Positions 33,853 to 45,353 are shown, counted from the first letter of the stretch. The stretch: 64,000 nucleotides of DNA from Spirometra erinaceieuropaei (GCA_902702965.1 CACRXP010000558.1:205295-269294), one strand, 5' to 3'. Numbers and translations: made by a program. The notes: generated by a model from the letters alone, not told the origin.

Positions 33853-34254
33853 ATGTACGATACTAGCCGACAGAAAGCCTTATTTGAACAGGTGAATGAT
33901 CGAAGTTGGTCTGCTCTCCGTTCCGATAGTACAAAATGGGTCGTCAAAGGCAGTATGGTAGCGGACAAGTGGAAGGCGTATAATCGTCTTCTCTCAGAAG
34001 GTTATCTACATTTTTCTGTTAACAACTCAAAGAACCTCAAGGACCCTCCCCTCGGACGGCACACCAATGCCATTGAGGCATACTGGAGTAGACTGAAAAG
34101 GAAGCTCCACGAGGGAGACCCTGTATGTGGTCGAACTGTGTGGGCTCACACAGACGAAGAACAGTATCGTCTTTGGTTTGGCCTCAATGCCATGTCTTTA
34201 ACAGATGCCTGGGAACTGTTCCTGTCCGATTTTGTGCGGACTTATCCTATTTAA
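33853..34254 (+). CDS. Merlin/IS1595-type transposase, C-terminal part
   Basis: A 133-codon frame. VADKWKAYNRLLSEGYLHFS carries the second catalytic Asp in the D-x-W-x-A-Y context of the DDE_Tnp_IS1595 fold, and GRHTNAIEAYWSRLKRKL carries the catalytic Glu in H-T-N-x-I-E. The N-terminal half with the zinc ribbon-like region and the first Asp is missing; full Merlin transposases are roughly twice this length. The start Met at 33853 is simply the first in the surviving frame. The element D core just upstream marks where the N-terminal coding sequence was lost. The frame that remains is open to its natural TAA. It cannot catalyse transposition alone, though its inverted repeats could be used in trans. 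Confidence 0.75.
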   Translation: MYDTSRQKALFEQVNDRSWSALRSDSTKWVVKGSMVADKWKAYNRLLSEGYLHFSVNNSKNLKDPPLGRHTNAIEAYWSRLKRKLHEGDPVCGRTVWAHTDEEQYRLWFGLNAMSLTDAWELFLSDFVRTYPI

Positions 34255-34536
34255 AAGTTATTTTGTTTCGTAATAAAATGTCATAATGCGAATGTATGCC
34301 GTATAATCAGATGTACATGCGTAACGATGAGGAAGATCAAGTAACAGCGACCATCGTCCATGTAACCTCCTGCGATGTTTGTTCGGCCAGCTCATGTTAG
34401 GCCGCCGCAGAAAGTCCAAGTAGTGCGTAAAAGTAGGCCTGCAACCACTGATATAGCCTGAAGGCGTTTGAGTCCACTGTTAAAGGTATGATTTCTAGGT
34501 AACGATTTTTTTGGGTGCCATCTCCCGATTGTTACC

Positions 34537-34544
34537 ACTTTTTC
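34537..34544 (+). repeat. 8-bp target site duplication, right
   Basis: ACTTTTTC, the partner of 33742-33749. Confidence 0.85.
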
Positions 34545-34617
34545 AAAACTTATTTCCAGAAGATCAGTTCATGAGTGCTAGTGGATACTTCAGAGTTGAC
34601 CTTCGAAGTCGTTCGTA

Positions 34618-35609
34618 CAGTAGTTGGGCTAACTCATGAAATGTAAACCGAAATTCTGAAATGAGTTTTCATTTCTAAAAGACTAATTATGTAGGGGTTA
34701 TAAAAATAATCATCACGCAGCATAATTCTATAACAATTCCGTTGGCACAGGATGCCTACATTCAAACGAACTTCTTTTCGGCTGCATGCGAAAACTATAC
34801 TCTGTAAAAATGAAAACTTGTGTAGCATGCATTTTTCTCATTAATGTTCGATGCCCTTAAATATACAATCATATTTCTTGGAAAACATGCATAAAAATAT
34901 TCACTCTTTCGCTCATTTGGTAGAAAAGTATGCCTTCTCTAATTTTATTCTAGACGGAAGGGTATAAATCGGTCTTCAAAAACTTTGCTGATTCCCAAAT
35001 AAATTCGAACCCCGCCGGTCGTTACTTAGCATTCCGTGTTTCCAAACCACAAGCCATATATCTCCCGCCTACGGAAAACGACGCATTTTTCTACGGTATT
35101 AAGAGAAGACCATATGGGGTTCATAAAATGTAGCAGTGGATTTGAGCCATATTGTAAAATTTACAAGTAACATTCTTAAATTTAGAGGCTTGACGTTTTA
35201 TGAACTGGCATTTCATGGTATTAAAAATTTCACTAACAGAAACCTTTCTGAAACCGGATTATGCCCTTCTTTCGAGTACAAAATTGGAATAAGACGTCAT
35301 TTTCTAACGAATGAGTAAACTTGTGAATATTTTTATGCATTTTTTCCAGGAAATATAATTTTATGTTAATGGGCATCGAAAATCATTGAGAAAATGCTTG
35401 CTCCGTATGTAGTCGTTATTTATGCAGTACGATTCTTGCATACGGCTGGAAAAAAGTTCGTTCGGAAGCCGGCATCCTGAGGTGGTTGAATTATTACAGA
35501 GTAATACTGCTTGATGATTGGTTCTACAACACCTTCTTAATTAGACTTGTCGTAACGAAAACGCATTTCAGAATTTCTGTTGACATCTCATGAGTTAGCC
35601 CACATACCA
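34618..35609. mobile_element. MITE family A, copy 7, both ends present
   Basis: TA on both sides (34616-34617 and 35610-35611). Ends CAGTAGTTGGGCTAACTC and GAGTTAGCCCACATACCA. 992 bp with long inverted arms; the best copy for defining the family termini. Confidence 0.85.
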
Positions 35610-35611
35610 TA

Positions 35612-35879
35612 GATGGTTGGCCGACGACCACCTGTGCGGTGGTAGCTGCCTGTGTCGCTAAAGCGGTTGATGTGCTGGACCAACATGCGAGCCACGTTGG
35701 ATTCTGTCAGGCGTTATCGGGAATGCATGTCCAACATTCCTGACGCGGTGTCAGATCAGTTACCGGTTCACGTTGCGCAAACTGAAATCCCTACCGCCCG
35801 CGCAATTTTGCTGTTGACTGAATTCCTGGTCATGCATCTGTTGCGGACCAGGGGAAGTAGTAGTAGACCTAGATGGGGA
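35612..35879. other. No gene recognised
   Basis: No supported feature. Confidence 0.3.
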
Positions 35880-36005
35880 TCTACCGAACCCGATTGATGG
35901 GAGGAGGACGTGCGGTAGATGCAATGCAAGTCCATCCCATCACACACACATGTTACCGTGCCTGGTCTCGCCGTACTATGGAGCACACGTTTGAACTGCA
36001 GGTAG
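35880..36005 (-). repeat. Dispersed repeat C fragment (minus)
   Basis: GGAGGAGGACGTGCGGTAGA, TGCAATGCAAGTCCAT and TATGGAGCACACG are reverse complements of repeat C blocks. Confidence 0.45.
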
Positions 36006-36529
36006 CGGCCATGAACCAATGATTTTCCCAAGGCTGATATGGGATGGAAGGGAGTCTGATGAGGCAGAATTTGTCGGTTTGAGACTAAAATGGTGCAGTG
36101 TGATACGTCTGCTCCTCCGATCTTGCCACAAGGAAAAGCGACTTGTCAAACACTGTTACCTGTCAGAAGGGGAGATGCGACGGAGTAAATGTGTGTTTTA
36201 TGGAGGAAGTTGGGTCGTGCCGAAAGACGGCGTTCACAGTGTTAACCGCAACTTAGTGAGTGCAGGAATGGGAACTTGCGAGCGATTTAATTCAGGGTGA
36301 AACGAGCTTGCGTCGCTTCTGCAGCACCTCCTCCTCACTCGCCAGTGACAAGTCGACCGGTGGTGGGGTGGGACGCAGTGGATGACGTGGTTAAACGGTC
36401 CGTCTACACGCGCCACACACGACCGTGTCGCTACACAGTGTACTGGACTTATGCGGAAAGGGAGTTTCCGTCTCAAGTTCATGTGCGCGCCGTAGATGCT
36501 ACCTTGGGCCAGACTTTCAGCCCTCACAT
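36006..36529. other. No gene recognised
   Basis: Short overlapping frames on both strands lack motifs. Confidence 0.3.
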
Positions 36530-36840
36530 CTGTCACACTATAAACGACAGTTCGGTCGTCGTGGTCGACTGCTGCACAGCAGGCGCGGCGACTCGCGCGT
36601 AATTTATCTTTTCGTGCCAGTAGACTTGCGCAGAATTTACTGGACTCTCTGATCCTCCCCAACAGAAGTGGGAAAGACGGCAGATGGCTGGCGCGGCCGG
36701 AGTTGACCCTAGGCGTGCTTCCGTCGCACCTGGCTTGACTCCCATACGTGGGAGTATGATAAAGGCCATGTTAAGTGGCAGCCACTGCGACCTAACTCTT
36801 AGTCTACCAATCAGCCACCCCTCCCACACCGGCCCATCTG
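36530..36840 (+). repeat. Dispersed repeat C, 3' half
   Basis: GTAGACTTGCGCAGAATTTA, CTGATCCTCCCCAACAG, GGCTGGCGCGGCCGG, GGGAGTATGATAAAGGCCAT and ACCAATCAGCCACCCCTCCC match 27300-27632 and 38440-38570. Confidence 0.6.
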
Positions 36841-36844
36841 GCCT

Positions 36845-37636
36845 ACATAACTAACATGCATTTTGCACATTGATTTTCGTTGGTCACCTAATTTCAATTA
36901 TAATTTATATAAATCATGCAGAGAAATATGCTTTCTCTTACTCCTTTCTTAAATAAGACATTTTCTTCATATTTTATACTCTAAGACTATGTATATTTCT
37001 GTTTTGAAAATGTTTTCCGTTTCCCGAATTATTTTTGATCCCTGTCAACTTTTGCACTACCACTTAGCGTTTTCAGTCTGCAAAATGCATGCTTTCCACG
37101 CAAGAAGGAACATATATTTATCTATGCCTTTAGGAATATACTATACAGAGTTCAGTACATTTTGCTATGGGTGCGTCCTATGCTGCACATCTCGTGAAGA
37201 GCTTTGATAAGCGTACATGTACGATGCTGTAGGAATGGACATCGCACGGTCTTAAAAATCTCACAATCAGAAACTTTTAAGACCTTTATATGCACTTTCT
37301 TCGGGTATAAAATATAAAGGCGATGTGATTTCCTACCAAACGAGTAGAATAAAGCAAATTTTATGCATGTTTTCCATAAAATATATTTGAATTTATACGA
37401 CCATCGAAAATCACCGTGAAAAATGCATCCTGCACAAGTAGTCAATTTTTAACTAGTCTGGTTTTGCCGGAGGTCAAATGGAAGTACCTTCAAAAGCGGA
37501 TATCTTGGCGAGTCCGAAATGCTATAGGATTATGCCACATAACAATCAGTATTAAAATCTCACCAAAGTAAACCTTCCAAGTTGGAAACGAATTTCGGAA
37601 TTTCGGCCGACATTTCATGAGATCAGTCACTCACTG
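36845..37636. mobile_element. MITE family B, copy 3 (left-truncated)
   Basis: Begins at the CATGCATTTTGCACATTG block and continues to the right end GATCAGTCACTCACTG, followed by TA (37637-37638). Confidence 0.7.
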
Positions 37637-37849
37637 TAGAGTCCGTCTGAACATTGCGTTTGGTGCAAGCGAAAAGTATTCACGGATCTTGTAGAAGATG
37701 CCCTTTTTGGGTACGTATGAAAACCCGTAGACAAGACACTATGGTCTGACGTCCATCTAATCTGTGGTAAGCCTTTTCCGCCGGAAAAATTTCCGCTATA
37801 CTCAACATTGCGGATGTCGGCATCCTGCTGCAATTAAATTATCTGCATT

Positions 37850-38115
37850 TTTGCCATTTAGCAGTGTCTGACAAACTAATTCTTGCCGCATTCAGCTTCA
37901 GCGGATGAGCGAAAAGCCGCTTTCACAAACTGTGTGGGTTTTGTGTTTTTGGAGATGGTTCGTAAAAGCCGTTGATGCGTGATCATGAGAAAACTGACCT
38001 CTACATTTGCAATCACTATGACCTCGCCGAAGAACACAAAGTCTGTGTGTTTTCGAAATACACTAACCACTTCCCTTTTCAGAATGATGAATATATCGTC
38101 CATATAGTAGACTTA
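37850..38115 (-). pseudogene. PLE reverse transcriptase relic (motif C)
   Basis: The minus strand reads YYMDDIFIILKREVVSVFRKH, resembling PLE motif C plus the following helix (YVDDIxVIVK in the 61.5-62.7 kb copy). Downstream sequence has no clear match, and no endonuclease is visible. Only about 40 codons support the call; a chance match is possible but the YxDD-hydrophobic-Lys context argues against it. Confidence 0.4.
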
Positions 38116-38429
38116 AACCATTGCTGACGTTTTCTGAATGTTCCGCCTCTATGAAAAGTTGGGCGTGGTTTGGTCCTGCAGCCACATTTGATTGATATCA
38201 CATGATGAGCTTTTTAAAAAAGTTTTGGTAAATGCGAATATACCGACTTCACAACTATCACGTGTTTGCAGCTTCCTTACCTCTTTAATACAGCGAGTGA
38301 CTGTGCCAAGGGGGTGGGACTGCTTATACGTCAGCCTCGGTTACTCCAAGTATCAGATCACATGTGCTATCCTGTGCGTGCTCCGCGCCCTAGCTACGCT
38401 CTCTTCATTACCAAGATGGCAGGAAGTGG

Positions 38430-38570
38430 TGGAGGTGGCACGTGGCGGCCGCTAGCTGCCGCACCCGATTCGGTCGCCCCTGCGTGGGAGTACGATAAAG
38501 GCCACATTAATAAGGAGCCATTGCCGCCTGACTTTCGGTCTACCGATCGGCCACTCCCCACTCATTGGCA
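38430..38570 (+). repeat. Dispersed repeat C, 3' fragment
   Basis: GGGAGTACGATAAAGGCCAC, AAGGAGCCATTGCCGCCTGA and CTACCGATCGGCCACTCCCC match 27575-27632 and 36740-36835. Confidence 0.55.
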
Positions 38571-39195
38571 CAACCTTGATGTTCAAGTTTCCCATTATTT
38601 GTCAATCTTCCATTCCACGACCTTTGGCGCACCGTGATTACTCTTCGTGCGTCATATTCTTAATGGTGAAGAAAATACGCTGAATTGTCGACCCTACTCT
38701 CCCTTTGCATTCTCAGCCCGCAGTCACTGTGCGAGTTGTCCAGTTATCTACTGCGGGGAATGGCCACAGTGGCTGACATATCTATTAACCTCGTCTGCGC
38801 ACGCCACATGCACTACCTAGTCCCGCAAACACAAGCACCATGATTTCACAAAACAGGGGCACTCCACGACTGGAAGCCTTTCAAGCAACCTTGCCGGTCA
38901 TTTAAGCGGTCGACTGGAAATCACAGTTCAAGAATGAACTTCATATAATTAAGTTTCACGGCAACTACCCTTGAAGGGTCTGTACGACCTGAAGGAGAAA
39001 AAGGGACGACCACATACGAATCTTCATCACCAGGTGACTGAAACCTCACGGGAACCCCCAGGCGACACCTGAATATGGCCTGCTCAATTGTGCACCAAGG
39101 TAGCAAAACACAGCGCCCACCTCACATACGAACTTTGGACAGCCTAAATTCGCATGTATACTGGGGCGTTATCTGTGTAGTCTACGCTTGCGTAC
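38571..39195. other. No gene recognised
   Basis: No supported feature. Confidence 0.3.
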
Positions 39196-39199
39196 CCTA

Positions 39200-39482
39200 A
39201 ATGGGATGCGTAAACCTAGCCGCAACCCATAACCTCTATTCTTGCCCCTTAGCCTAATGCCTAACCCTAGCGCCTAACCTCAACCCACAACCTCTATTCC
39301 TGCCCCTAAGCCTAATACCTAACCCTAACCCCTAACCTCAACCCCAAACTCTAATCCTAACCCCTAGCCCTAACCCCCTACCCCTGACCCCTAAGCCTAA
39401 CGCCTAACCTCAACCCCTAACCCTAACCCCTAGCCCAAACCCCCTATCTCTGACCCCTAAGCCTAACCCATAACCCGTAACA
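39200..39482 (+). repeat. Interstitial telomere-like (CCCCTAA/CCCTAA) tract
   Basis: Degenerate repeats of CCTAACCCTAACCCCTAACC type over about 280 bp, with variants such as CCTAAGCCTAA and CCTAACCTCAA. Flatworm telomeres are TTAGGG; this is the complementary strand with an added C in many units. Confidence 0.75.
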
Positions 39483-39504
39483 GGTACGTCTACGTAATAA
39501 GGTT

Positions 39505-39740
39505 TTGCCAGCAAATAATTCGGTTCCGGAGGAAGCAATCGGTGGAGTTATTACCACTTTTTAAAACTCAAGCCTGTCGGTTAGCTCGAGGAGCACGACC
39601 AAGACGCACACATATCTGTGCAGCGGACGTCTTAACGGAGGACTTGGCTTGACCCATAGACTATCAGCAATAATTCGATTCCGGACGAGGCAATCGGAGG
39701 ACTCATCACCATTTTCTTAAATTTCAGGCGGTAAAATGAT
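39505..39740 (+). repeat. Tandem duplication, unit about 157 bp
   Basis: AGCAAATAATTCGGTTCCGG-AGGAAGCAATCGG at 39509 and AGCAATAATTCGATTCCGG-ACGAGGCAATCGG at 39666 start two imperfect copies, each continuing ..TTACCACTTTTTAAA../..TCACCATTTTCTTAA... Confidence 0.55.
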
Positions 39741-40394
39741 AGCGAGTGCAGACACATCAGGCGAACGAAATGAAAACTGCGGATTCTTCCGTGCAAATAC
39801 TGACTGAGAGAACCAGGTGGATCCTAACTCTCGGGTGAGAGTTGACACCAAACCGACTGAGGGAGGCGTTGATAGTCGAGGTTAAAGACAGTTTGATGAC
39901 ATAACGAATCTCAATTTAGGCGCTATTTCCAAACGTCACTACGAGTGATTTCTTTCTCTCTCTTAGACTTACGTAGTCTTGAATTACTACTGCGGACGGG
40001 GCAAGGATAGGACTGGCAGTAAGCTTATCCGGAGACGATAAGACAACCACCTCATCTGCCAAGGAAGTCAACTAGTCACCAGGTCGAAGTTCACTGCACA
40101 GGTCCGCTTGGCATTCGTCGATATGAAGACTCACCAGGAAGAAAACCCCATAAATATGCACTGTCGCAACAAGCAGTGGTGCAGATTGGTCAGGACAGCG
40201 AAGAGTATCGGCCATTCGGCTGATGCACCCTTTGAATTTTCTTATCGGTGGTGGCTCAAACTTCACTTTTTTCGTACATGTTACGTCGTAAAAACCAACT
40301 GTTGAAATGGTAACATGAGGACTTGGACAGCCATTAGCTTTGACGAAATCCGAAAATAGGGGTCAAAGATGGAGCATCCCCGAAAAAAAATGAA
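39741..40394. other. No gene recognised
   Basis: No supported feature. Confidence 0.3.
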
Positions 40395-40740
40395 TCAGAC
40401 TCAAATTGCCGTTTCTGGATTATTGGCCGTCGTCAGCTAGCCACTCCCAATCCCGAAGTGTGTAAAGCCTGGGGCTCGTTATCGCGCCCTTTTGGCTCGA
40501 AACTCATCTCCTCTATCCACTGAGCCACGGGCTCATTGTTCTGTCGGTTGCGATCGGAAATGTGCATCGATAAATGGCGTCCACCGATAGATTTTGCGGA
40601 ACTCACTCATCCTGTTGTCGGCAATGCTCTCTTGCCTATATCATGCGCCGCTGTGCGGCTGCTCGTTGAGCTTGGGAGAGAGCCCGTAAGGCACAATGGG
40701 ACAAGTGAGTTCCGCAAAAATTATCCGTGAGCGCCCCTCT
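40395..40740. mobile_element. SINE pair in inverted arrangement
   Basis: Left half, minus orientation: TTATTGGCCGTCGTCAGC, then CACTGAGCCACGGGCTC (A-box complement). Right half, plus orientation: CGCCGCTGTGCGGCTGCTCG and AAGGCACAATGGGACAAGTG. GCGGAACTCACT and AGTGAGTTCCGC at 40597 and 40705 form the inverted ends of the right half. Confidence 0.6.
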
Positions 40741-41163
40741 ACCATCGAAACGTTTTGGTTGGATTAAGCGGCTGCCAATCTTATCCATTCAACCGCAACC
40801 AATCCGCGAAGGTTAAATCCTCCATCGACGCCGAAGCTACTCGTCTCGCGGGACTTTCCTGGTGCATCGGCTCAGAAAACCTCTGGAAGACGATTTAGCA
40901 CAAAAATTATCATTCTTGATAGTAAGATAAAGCATAGTACAAAACAAGATGTTTCGTGAAGGCAGTCCAAAATCATCGAACTGGTATACCCTGCCAGAAA
41001 CAGAATATTTTCGTCGAAGTGGAAACACGAATGAGCCTCTCAGCTCACAGTTGCACACAAAGGAACAAAAGTCAACTCCTAATCGAGCATTAGCTGCAAA
41101 GCATCATTTTCGCTTGAACATGGGAAAGCAGGCCCATCCACCAGGTTGACACCAGGTAGTTGC
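40741..41163. other. No gene recognised
   Basis: No supported feature up to the gap. Confidence 0.3.
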
Positions 41164-41270
41164 NNNNNNNNNNNNNNNNNNNNNNNNNNNNNNNNNNNNN
41201 NNNNNNNNNNNNNNNNNNNNNNNNNNNNNNNNNNNNNNNNNNNNNNNNNNNNNNNNNNNNNNNNNNNNNN
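41164..41270. other. Assembly gap (107 N)
   Basis: Run of N. Confidence 0.99.
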
Positions 41271-41894
41271 GTAGACGAGGTTGGGAGGCGCAAAAGAAGG
41301 CTGACCTCAGTATGGAGCCGCCGGCACCAAACTTTTTACGGACTTCTGCTTGTCTCCTAAACCACAGGCCTAATGGTGTTGTTCTATCCAAGGTCTGCCC
41401 AAGTTATCCTCCCCAGCGTCGTCAAAGATGGCTATGTCTGACCCCCGACCGGTAGTCGAGCTGCGACCTGAGTGCTTCTGGCGTCCATCCTAATCTGATT
41501 GGTTCAAATAAACGTCTACCTTAGAATTGAGACAACTTGTTGGGACTTCGAAAAACAGCATTAGCAGTCCACTTATTTTTATTTATTTAGTTTTTTCCAA
41601 TTTTTCCTTTTTGCGGCATTTTTTCATTCTAACATTACTCATATTCGTTTGAAACACTGTTTTATGGAATAAATTTGATCGAAGCCAAGGCGACGAAACA
41701 TTCAATTGAAAAGTCAATTTGGCAAACAGATGTTTTCGGCAACTCGTCACCAAGCCAAAAAAGTTGCATAGAAGTTGAAATTATGCGAAGTTACAGGTTT
41801 TATAAGTGATTAGGGGTTATTAACACTCCTCGTTCTCACGCCACTCGCTCGGCGAGGCGTGCTATGGCGTGGTCGGCGTGTCTTGTTCATTGGG
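41271..41894. other. No gene recognised
   Basis: No supported feature. Confidence 0.3.
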
Positions 41895-42180
41895 TTAAGG
41901 GGGAGGGAAGGAGGGGGACATAGGCTGTGAGTAATGTTTGTACGTCAGCGTTGGCCACGGAAGACAGAGCGCCTGTGTCAGCGTCTTCTGACAGCATAGT
42001 ACTGGATTAGCTAGCCGTAAAGCCACTGCCTCGGCTGTAGTTAGCACCCTTTGGCGTAGGCTTCGGAAGAAGCTTGCTGGAGTCCAGTAGACAACCTGAA
42101 AGGCTTCTTTGGCATCGACTCGGTGATTCGTATCGACAATATGTGCGAGATGTGCATATCGATAAGACAGACTGTTCACG
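41895..42180 (-). pseudogene. PLE lineage D, endonuclease C-terminal part
   Basis: The minus strand reads AHLAHIVDTNHRVDAKEAFQ, VVYWTPASFFRSLRQRVLTT, AEAVALRLANPVLCCQK and LCLPWP. This matches the C-terminal half of GIY-YIG domains in Neptune/Poseidon-type PLEs (HIVDTGH-x-VD..FK..., AEAVAIR..P.LC.QK...LPWP), from memory. The GIY and YIG strands are absent here, and a second, different copy of the same domain part lies 250 bp away at 42560-42430. Confidence 0.55.
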
Positions 42181-42429
42181 TAGAAAATCGTCTAGAGGGA
42201 TGAAACGCGATAAGTAAATAAAAACATGGAACGTTGACCTGACATGCGGGTGGGCGCGGGGAGGGGTGGGAAGTAGACTAGGTGTGCGAGTCCAGGTTGG
42301 AACGAGAGCTCGTCAAACCCGATTATGATTGTACAGCAGGAGACAGTAAGAATAGGGTTTAAACCGTCGTCGAACCTTACCACTGCAGTGCGGAGTTGAT
42401 CGTGTGATCCAGCCATTCACATAGTCCTG

Positions 42430-43560
42430 ACCTTCTCCTCCATACTGCGGTGACTTCTGCGAATCCCAGGAGACGCCCAGTCGTCGACCGAAGTAGGACT
42501 TTAAATGCAGTCCATGTGTCCACTACATCTCCAGTGTACACAAGGTAACTTCATAATTTAACTCCAAAGTACCTTATTTTCTGCACTCAGCAACCGGTTC
42601 GGCATGTGTTCAGCCGGCCGAATTGCCAATTGCATTTGCTCGCGACCAGTATACTCCAGCACACAACTACACGTAAACTCATAGTAACAGTCTGATAAGG
42701 TGTGCATAGGGTGGATGTTTTTTTTATTCGTCTAACCGGAATAGCCCATGTAGGGCGGTGGTGTACGTCCGTTCATACGTGAACAGAAGTCATCGCCTGA
42801 CCACACACGATAAATTATCCACCTCAAAAGGGAGAAAAATTCCCGCCGACCTTTACTGACACAGACATTGCTGCTGGAGTTTCTTTTCTGTAAGGGCGAT
42901 ACTTGTTGATTAATTTTCCTGGATATCCGTTTCCATGAAAAACGTCCTTCAGAAAACTGATCACGTCATCGATCTTATCCCTGGGACAGAATCAACTGGC
43001 TCTAATGAGCAGGCATAAAACCAAGGAAGTACATGTACTTACATTCCCAGGGGATTTCTCGATAGAGGGAGCTTTAAGTGGAATCGTCTGTCGACCTGCG
43101 TATATAAACGTCTAATAAGGACAGCGATCTTAAATTTGATCTCTGCATGTCCCTTGTTTACGGCTTTGGTTAGTAATTCCCTGTCACTTGGGCTTCGCCC
43201 ACGACAAAAAACGTCACTCACACCTCGTATGAAGAATACCACTGGCTGCCTGTTTTGAATGGATTTTCACCCGAGATATGACACGAAGAAGTCTGAATCA
43301 AACCGTCCGTGTAACTGATCATTAAAAAGGCACTCTAAGTTCTTAGTGCAGATCGGTATTTTGACTCCAAACCTGTTTCAGCCGCGCGGTCACAAATTGC
43401 GTCAAGGGTTTCATCCAAAGGCACTTCTGTGAACAGACTCTGCACGTCAAGCGATATAATGTACTTATGCAGTAGGTTTCGATCCTTCAGCTCAACTACA
43501 AATGAGAAGGTACCTTTAGTAGTGTACGCGGGAGGACCATGTCTGATTGGTTCGACTTTT
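42430..43560 (-). pseudogene. PLE lineage D, RT plus GIY-YIG endonuclease, heavily degraded
   Basis: Minus strand landmarks in order: KYIISLDVQSLFTEVPLDET (RT motif A, near 43450), then stop-riddled sequence, DVISFLKDVFHGNGYPGKLI (RT C-terminal, near 42960), YYEFTCSCVLEYTGREQMQL and RPAEHMP (GIY-YIG core, near 42650), then LVYTGDVVDTWTAFKVLLRS and TGRLLGFAEVTAVWRRRSGL (near 42540-42430). Motifs B and C are not recognisable. The F-T-C-S-C spacing in the endonuclease and the LF-T-x-V-P-L-D-E-T block separate this lineage from families A-C. Non-functional. Confidence 0.6.
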
Positions 43561-45124
43561 TAAATTGACTACTGGATGAGTTTATTTTGGGGTAAAATTC
43601 TCCCCGATAAAATCAGTCGGAACGACACTCCTGATTTGCGTAACTTTCGTAGCCCCTGTAGTCATGGGATACGTGAACCAGTGGCGGCCAACCATCATGA
43701 TCGATCTGGCGTCATTGTTTAAGACCTCGTTGCCTCAAGGTCATTCACCCTTTTGCAGTGAGTCGTTCCAGACTCGCTGACCTGAAGTCACATGACCGAC
43801 AGCCCGGGTACACCTGCGGCCGCACAGCCGCAGCTGCCCATGCGGCCACTGTAACGCACCCCCTCCCTGCAGCCATCAAAACAAGCCACTGGGACACCAC
43901 CCCTCCGCAAATGCAACACACACTGACTGGACAACACTTGAGCTTGGTCCAAGAGCCTAGAAAAGTGGCTGCTACCACTGCCCCACGGACTCTCGGGCGT
44001 GACTGGACGCAGTCGACACCAGCCCTGGCTTCGTCAGTGGCCACTGCTGCCTGATAGTACAACTCCGGGATCTGTGCACAATAAACCCCTCATTCTGGTT
44101 CCTTCTGTCTTCTCCTTACAATGTGGAATTCGACTTGATAATTGTGGATCGCAGACTGCACACATTCTCATTGCTGTGCCGCTACAAACCTACAGGCCTA
44201 AAATGTGCAGCTGATTTTTTACTGCTTCCAAAGCATTGTTCCCACCTTTTTTTCCAACAAGGTCTTTCAATGATTTTTTTCCTCTCCCCGGAGGATATCG
44301 GAAAAAATAGCTGGCGTCGCTCAGTGCCGTTGCCGTCTTGTGTAGGATCACAAAAGGGCCTCTTTTGTAAGGTCTTGAGATAACAGCATCAGTAGCCTTG
44401 CCTGGGTCATTTAGAGTCAAGGGGTGCTGTTTATTTAACATGTGATCAACCCCTCGCTGACATGGTAAGGACGGATGACGGTAATAACCCCTTTTCCTCT
44501 CCCGTTCCCTCACTCGCCCCTTCCCCTCTCACGTAGGAAAGATCACTGTCCCCAGCTGAGCGTTCATAACCCGGTTTGACGAGTTTTCGCTGCAACCTAG
44601 ACAACTTCTTACCCGCTAATCGTGTCCAGCCGCATTTGACATGAACATTACATGTTTATATTCCCCTGTCATTTTTTATTCCTCTCTGTCGTTTTCTACT
44701 TAGACGGTTTATCCTATTAACATGTAATGATCGACCGCAGCTGAATAAGAGATCGCGAAATTCCATGAGGCGATTGAATTCTGAGCGTTTTGTCGTCTTC
44801 GCTTTGCGCACATATTCATTTGGCGGCATGTGGATTATATAAATGTAAAAAGAGCTTGTAGAGGAAAAGTTTGACGAACGGGCGAGCTGCATGCGATCTG
44901 GAGGTGGTATTGATGCCCGTTCTCCTCTTCCTCTCTCTAATCATCATGATCACCACCACCATCATCACCATGGTGATCATCGTCATCATCACAGTCGTCG
45001 ACGTCAGCCCCATCACCTCAGCAATTACAAGGATAGTAGAAAGTAAACGACTTCCTCAAATTTACTGAGTCCTCTTTTATGCATCTTTGAGCTTCCTTTT
45101 ATTCTACCACGCGGGGAGCGCACA
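43561..45124. other. No gene recognised; (ATC)n-like stretch at 44938-44996
   Basis: Contains a CAGTGGCCACTG palindrome at 44036-44047, an AATAAA at 44081, and an irregular ATC/CAC run with TCACCATGGTGA at its centre. None is tied to a gene. Confidence 0.35.
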
Positions 45125-45353
45125 GGTTAACACTGCTTCCAACGCCAAGATTGGTGGGTCAGATGGTCGAGCAATCATCACATCAACATCCAACACCCCT
45201 TATGAAATTGTGGCAGTTAACGACGCGAATGTCGGCCATCAAACAGTCATCACATCAACTGCTACGATCCCTTATGAAAGGGGGTGGAAGTCGTGAATAT
45301 TTATAGATATGCGGTAGCATGGCGACTGCATCCTATAAATACTGCAGTCCCTT
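45125..45353 (+). mobile_element. PLE family A 3' UTR/promoter fragment
   Basis: Shows GAGCAATCATCACATCAACA..GGCAGTTAACGACGCG, the 3' UTR pattern of family A (GAGCAATCGTCACACCAGCA..GGCAATTAACAACTCG at 45752), then a TATA box, joined directly to an endonuclease rather than a hammerhead. The part from ribozyme to RT has been lost. Confidence 0.6.
45334..45341 (+). promoter_or_regulatory. TATA box of the first PLE unit
   Basis: TATAAATA in CATCCTATAAATACTGCAGT. It is followed within about 35 bp by the endonuclease fragment. Confidence 0.45.

Larger units (their letters stand above)
33750..34536 (+). mobile_element. Merlin (IS1016-like) DNA transposon, internally deleted
   Basis: 787 bp with terminal inverted repeats of about 33 bp: GGTAACAATCGGGAGATAGC at the left and its complement ending GCCATCTCCCGATTGTTACC at the right, then flanking perfect 8-bp direct repeats ACTTTTTC. 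Merlin elements make 8-9 bp duplications and encode an IS1016/IS1595-type DDE transposase, which is what the internal frame resembles. Confidence 0.85.

Noticed and set aside
44036..44047. CAGTGGCCACTG palindrome as an operator
   Set aside because: A single 12-bp palindrome with no linked gene; chance is a sufficient explanation.
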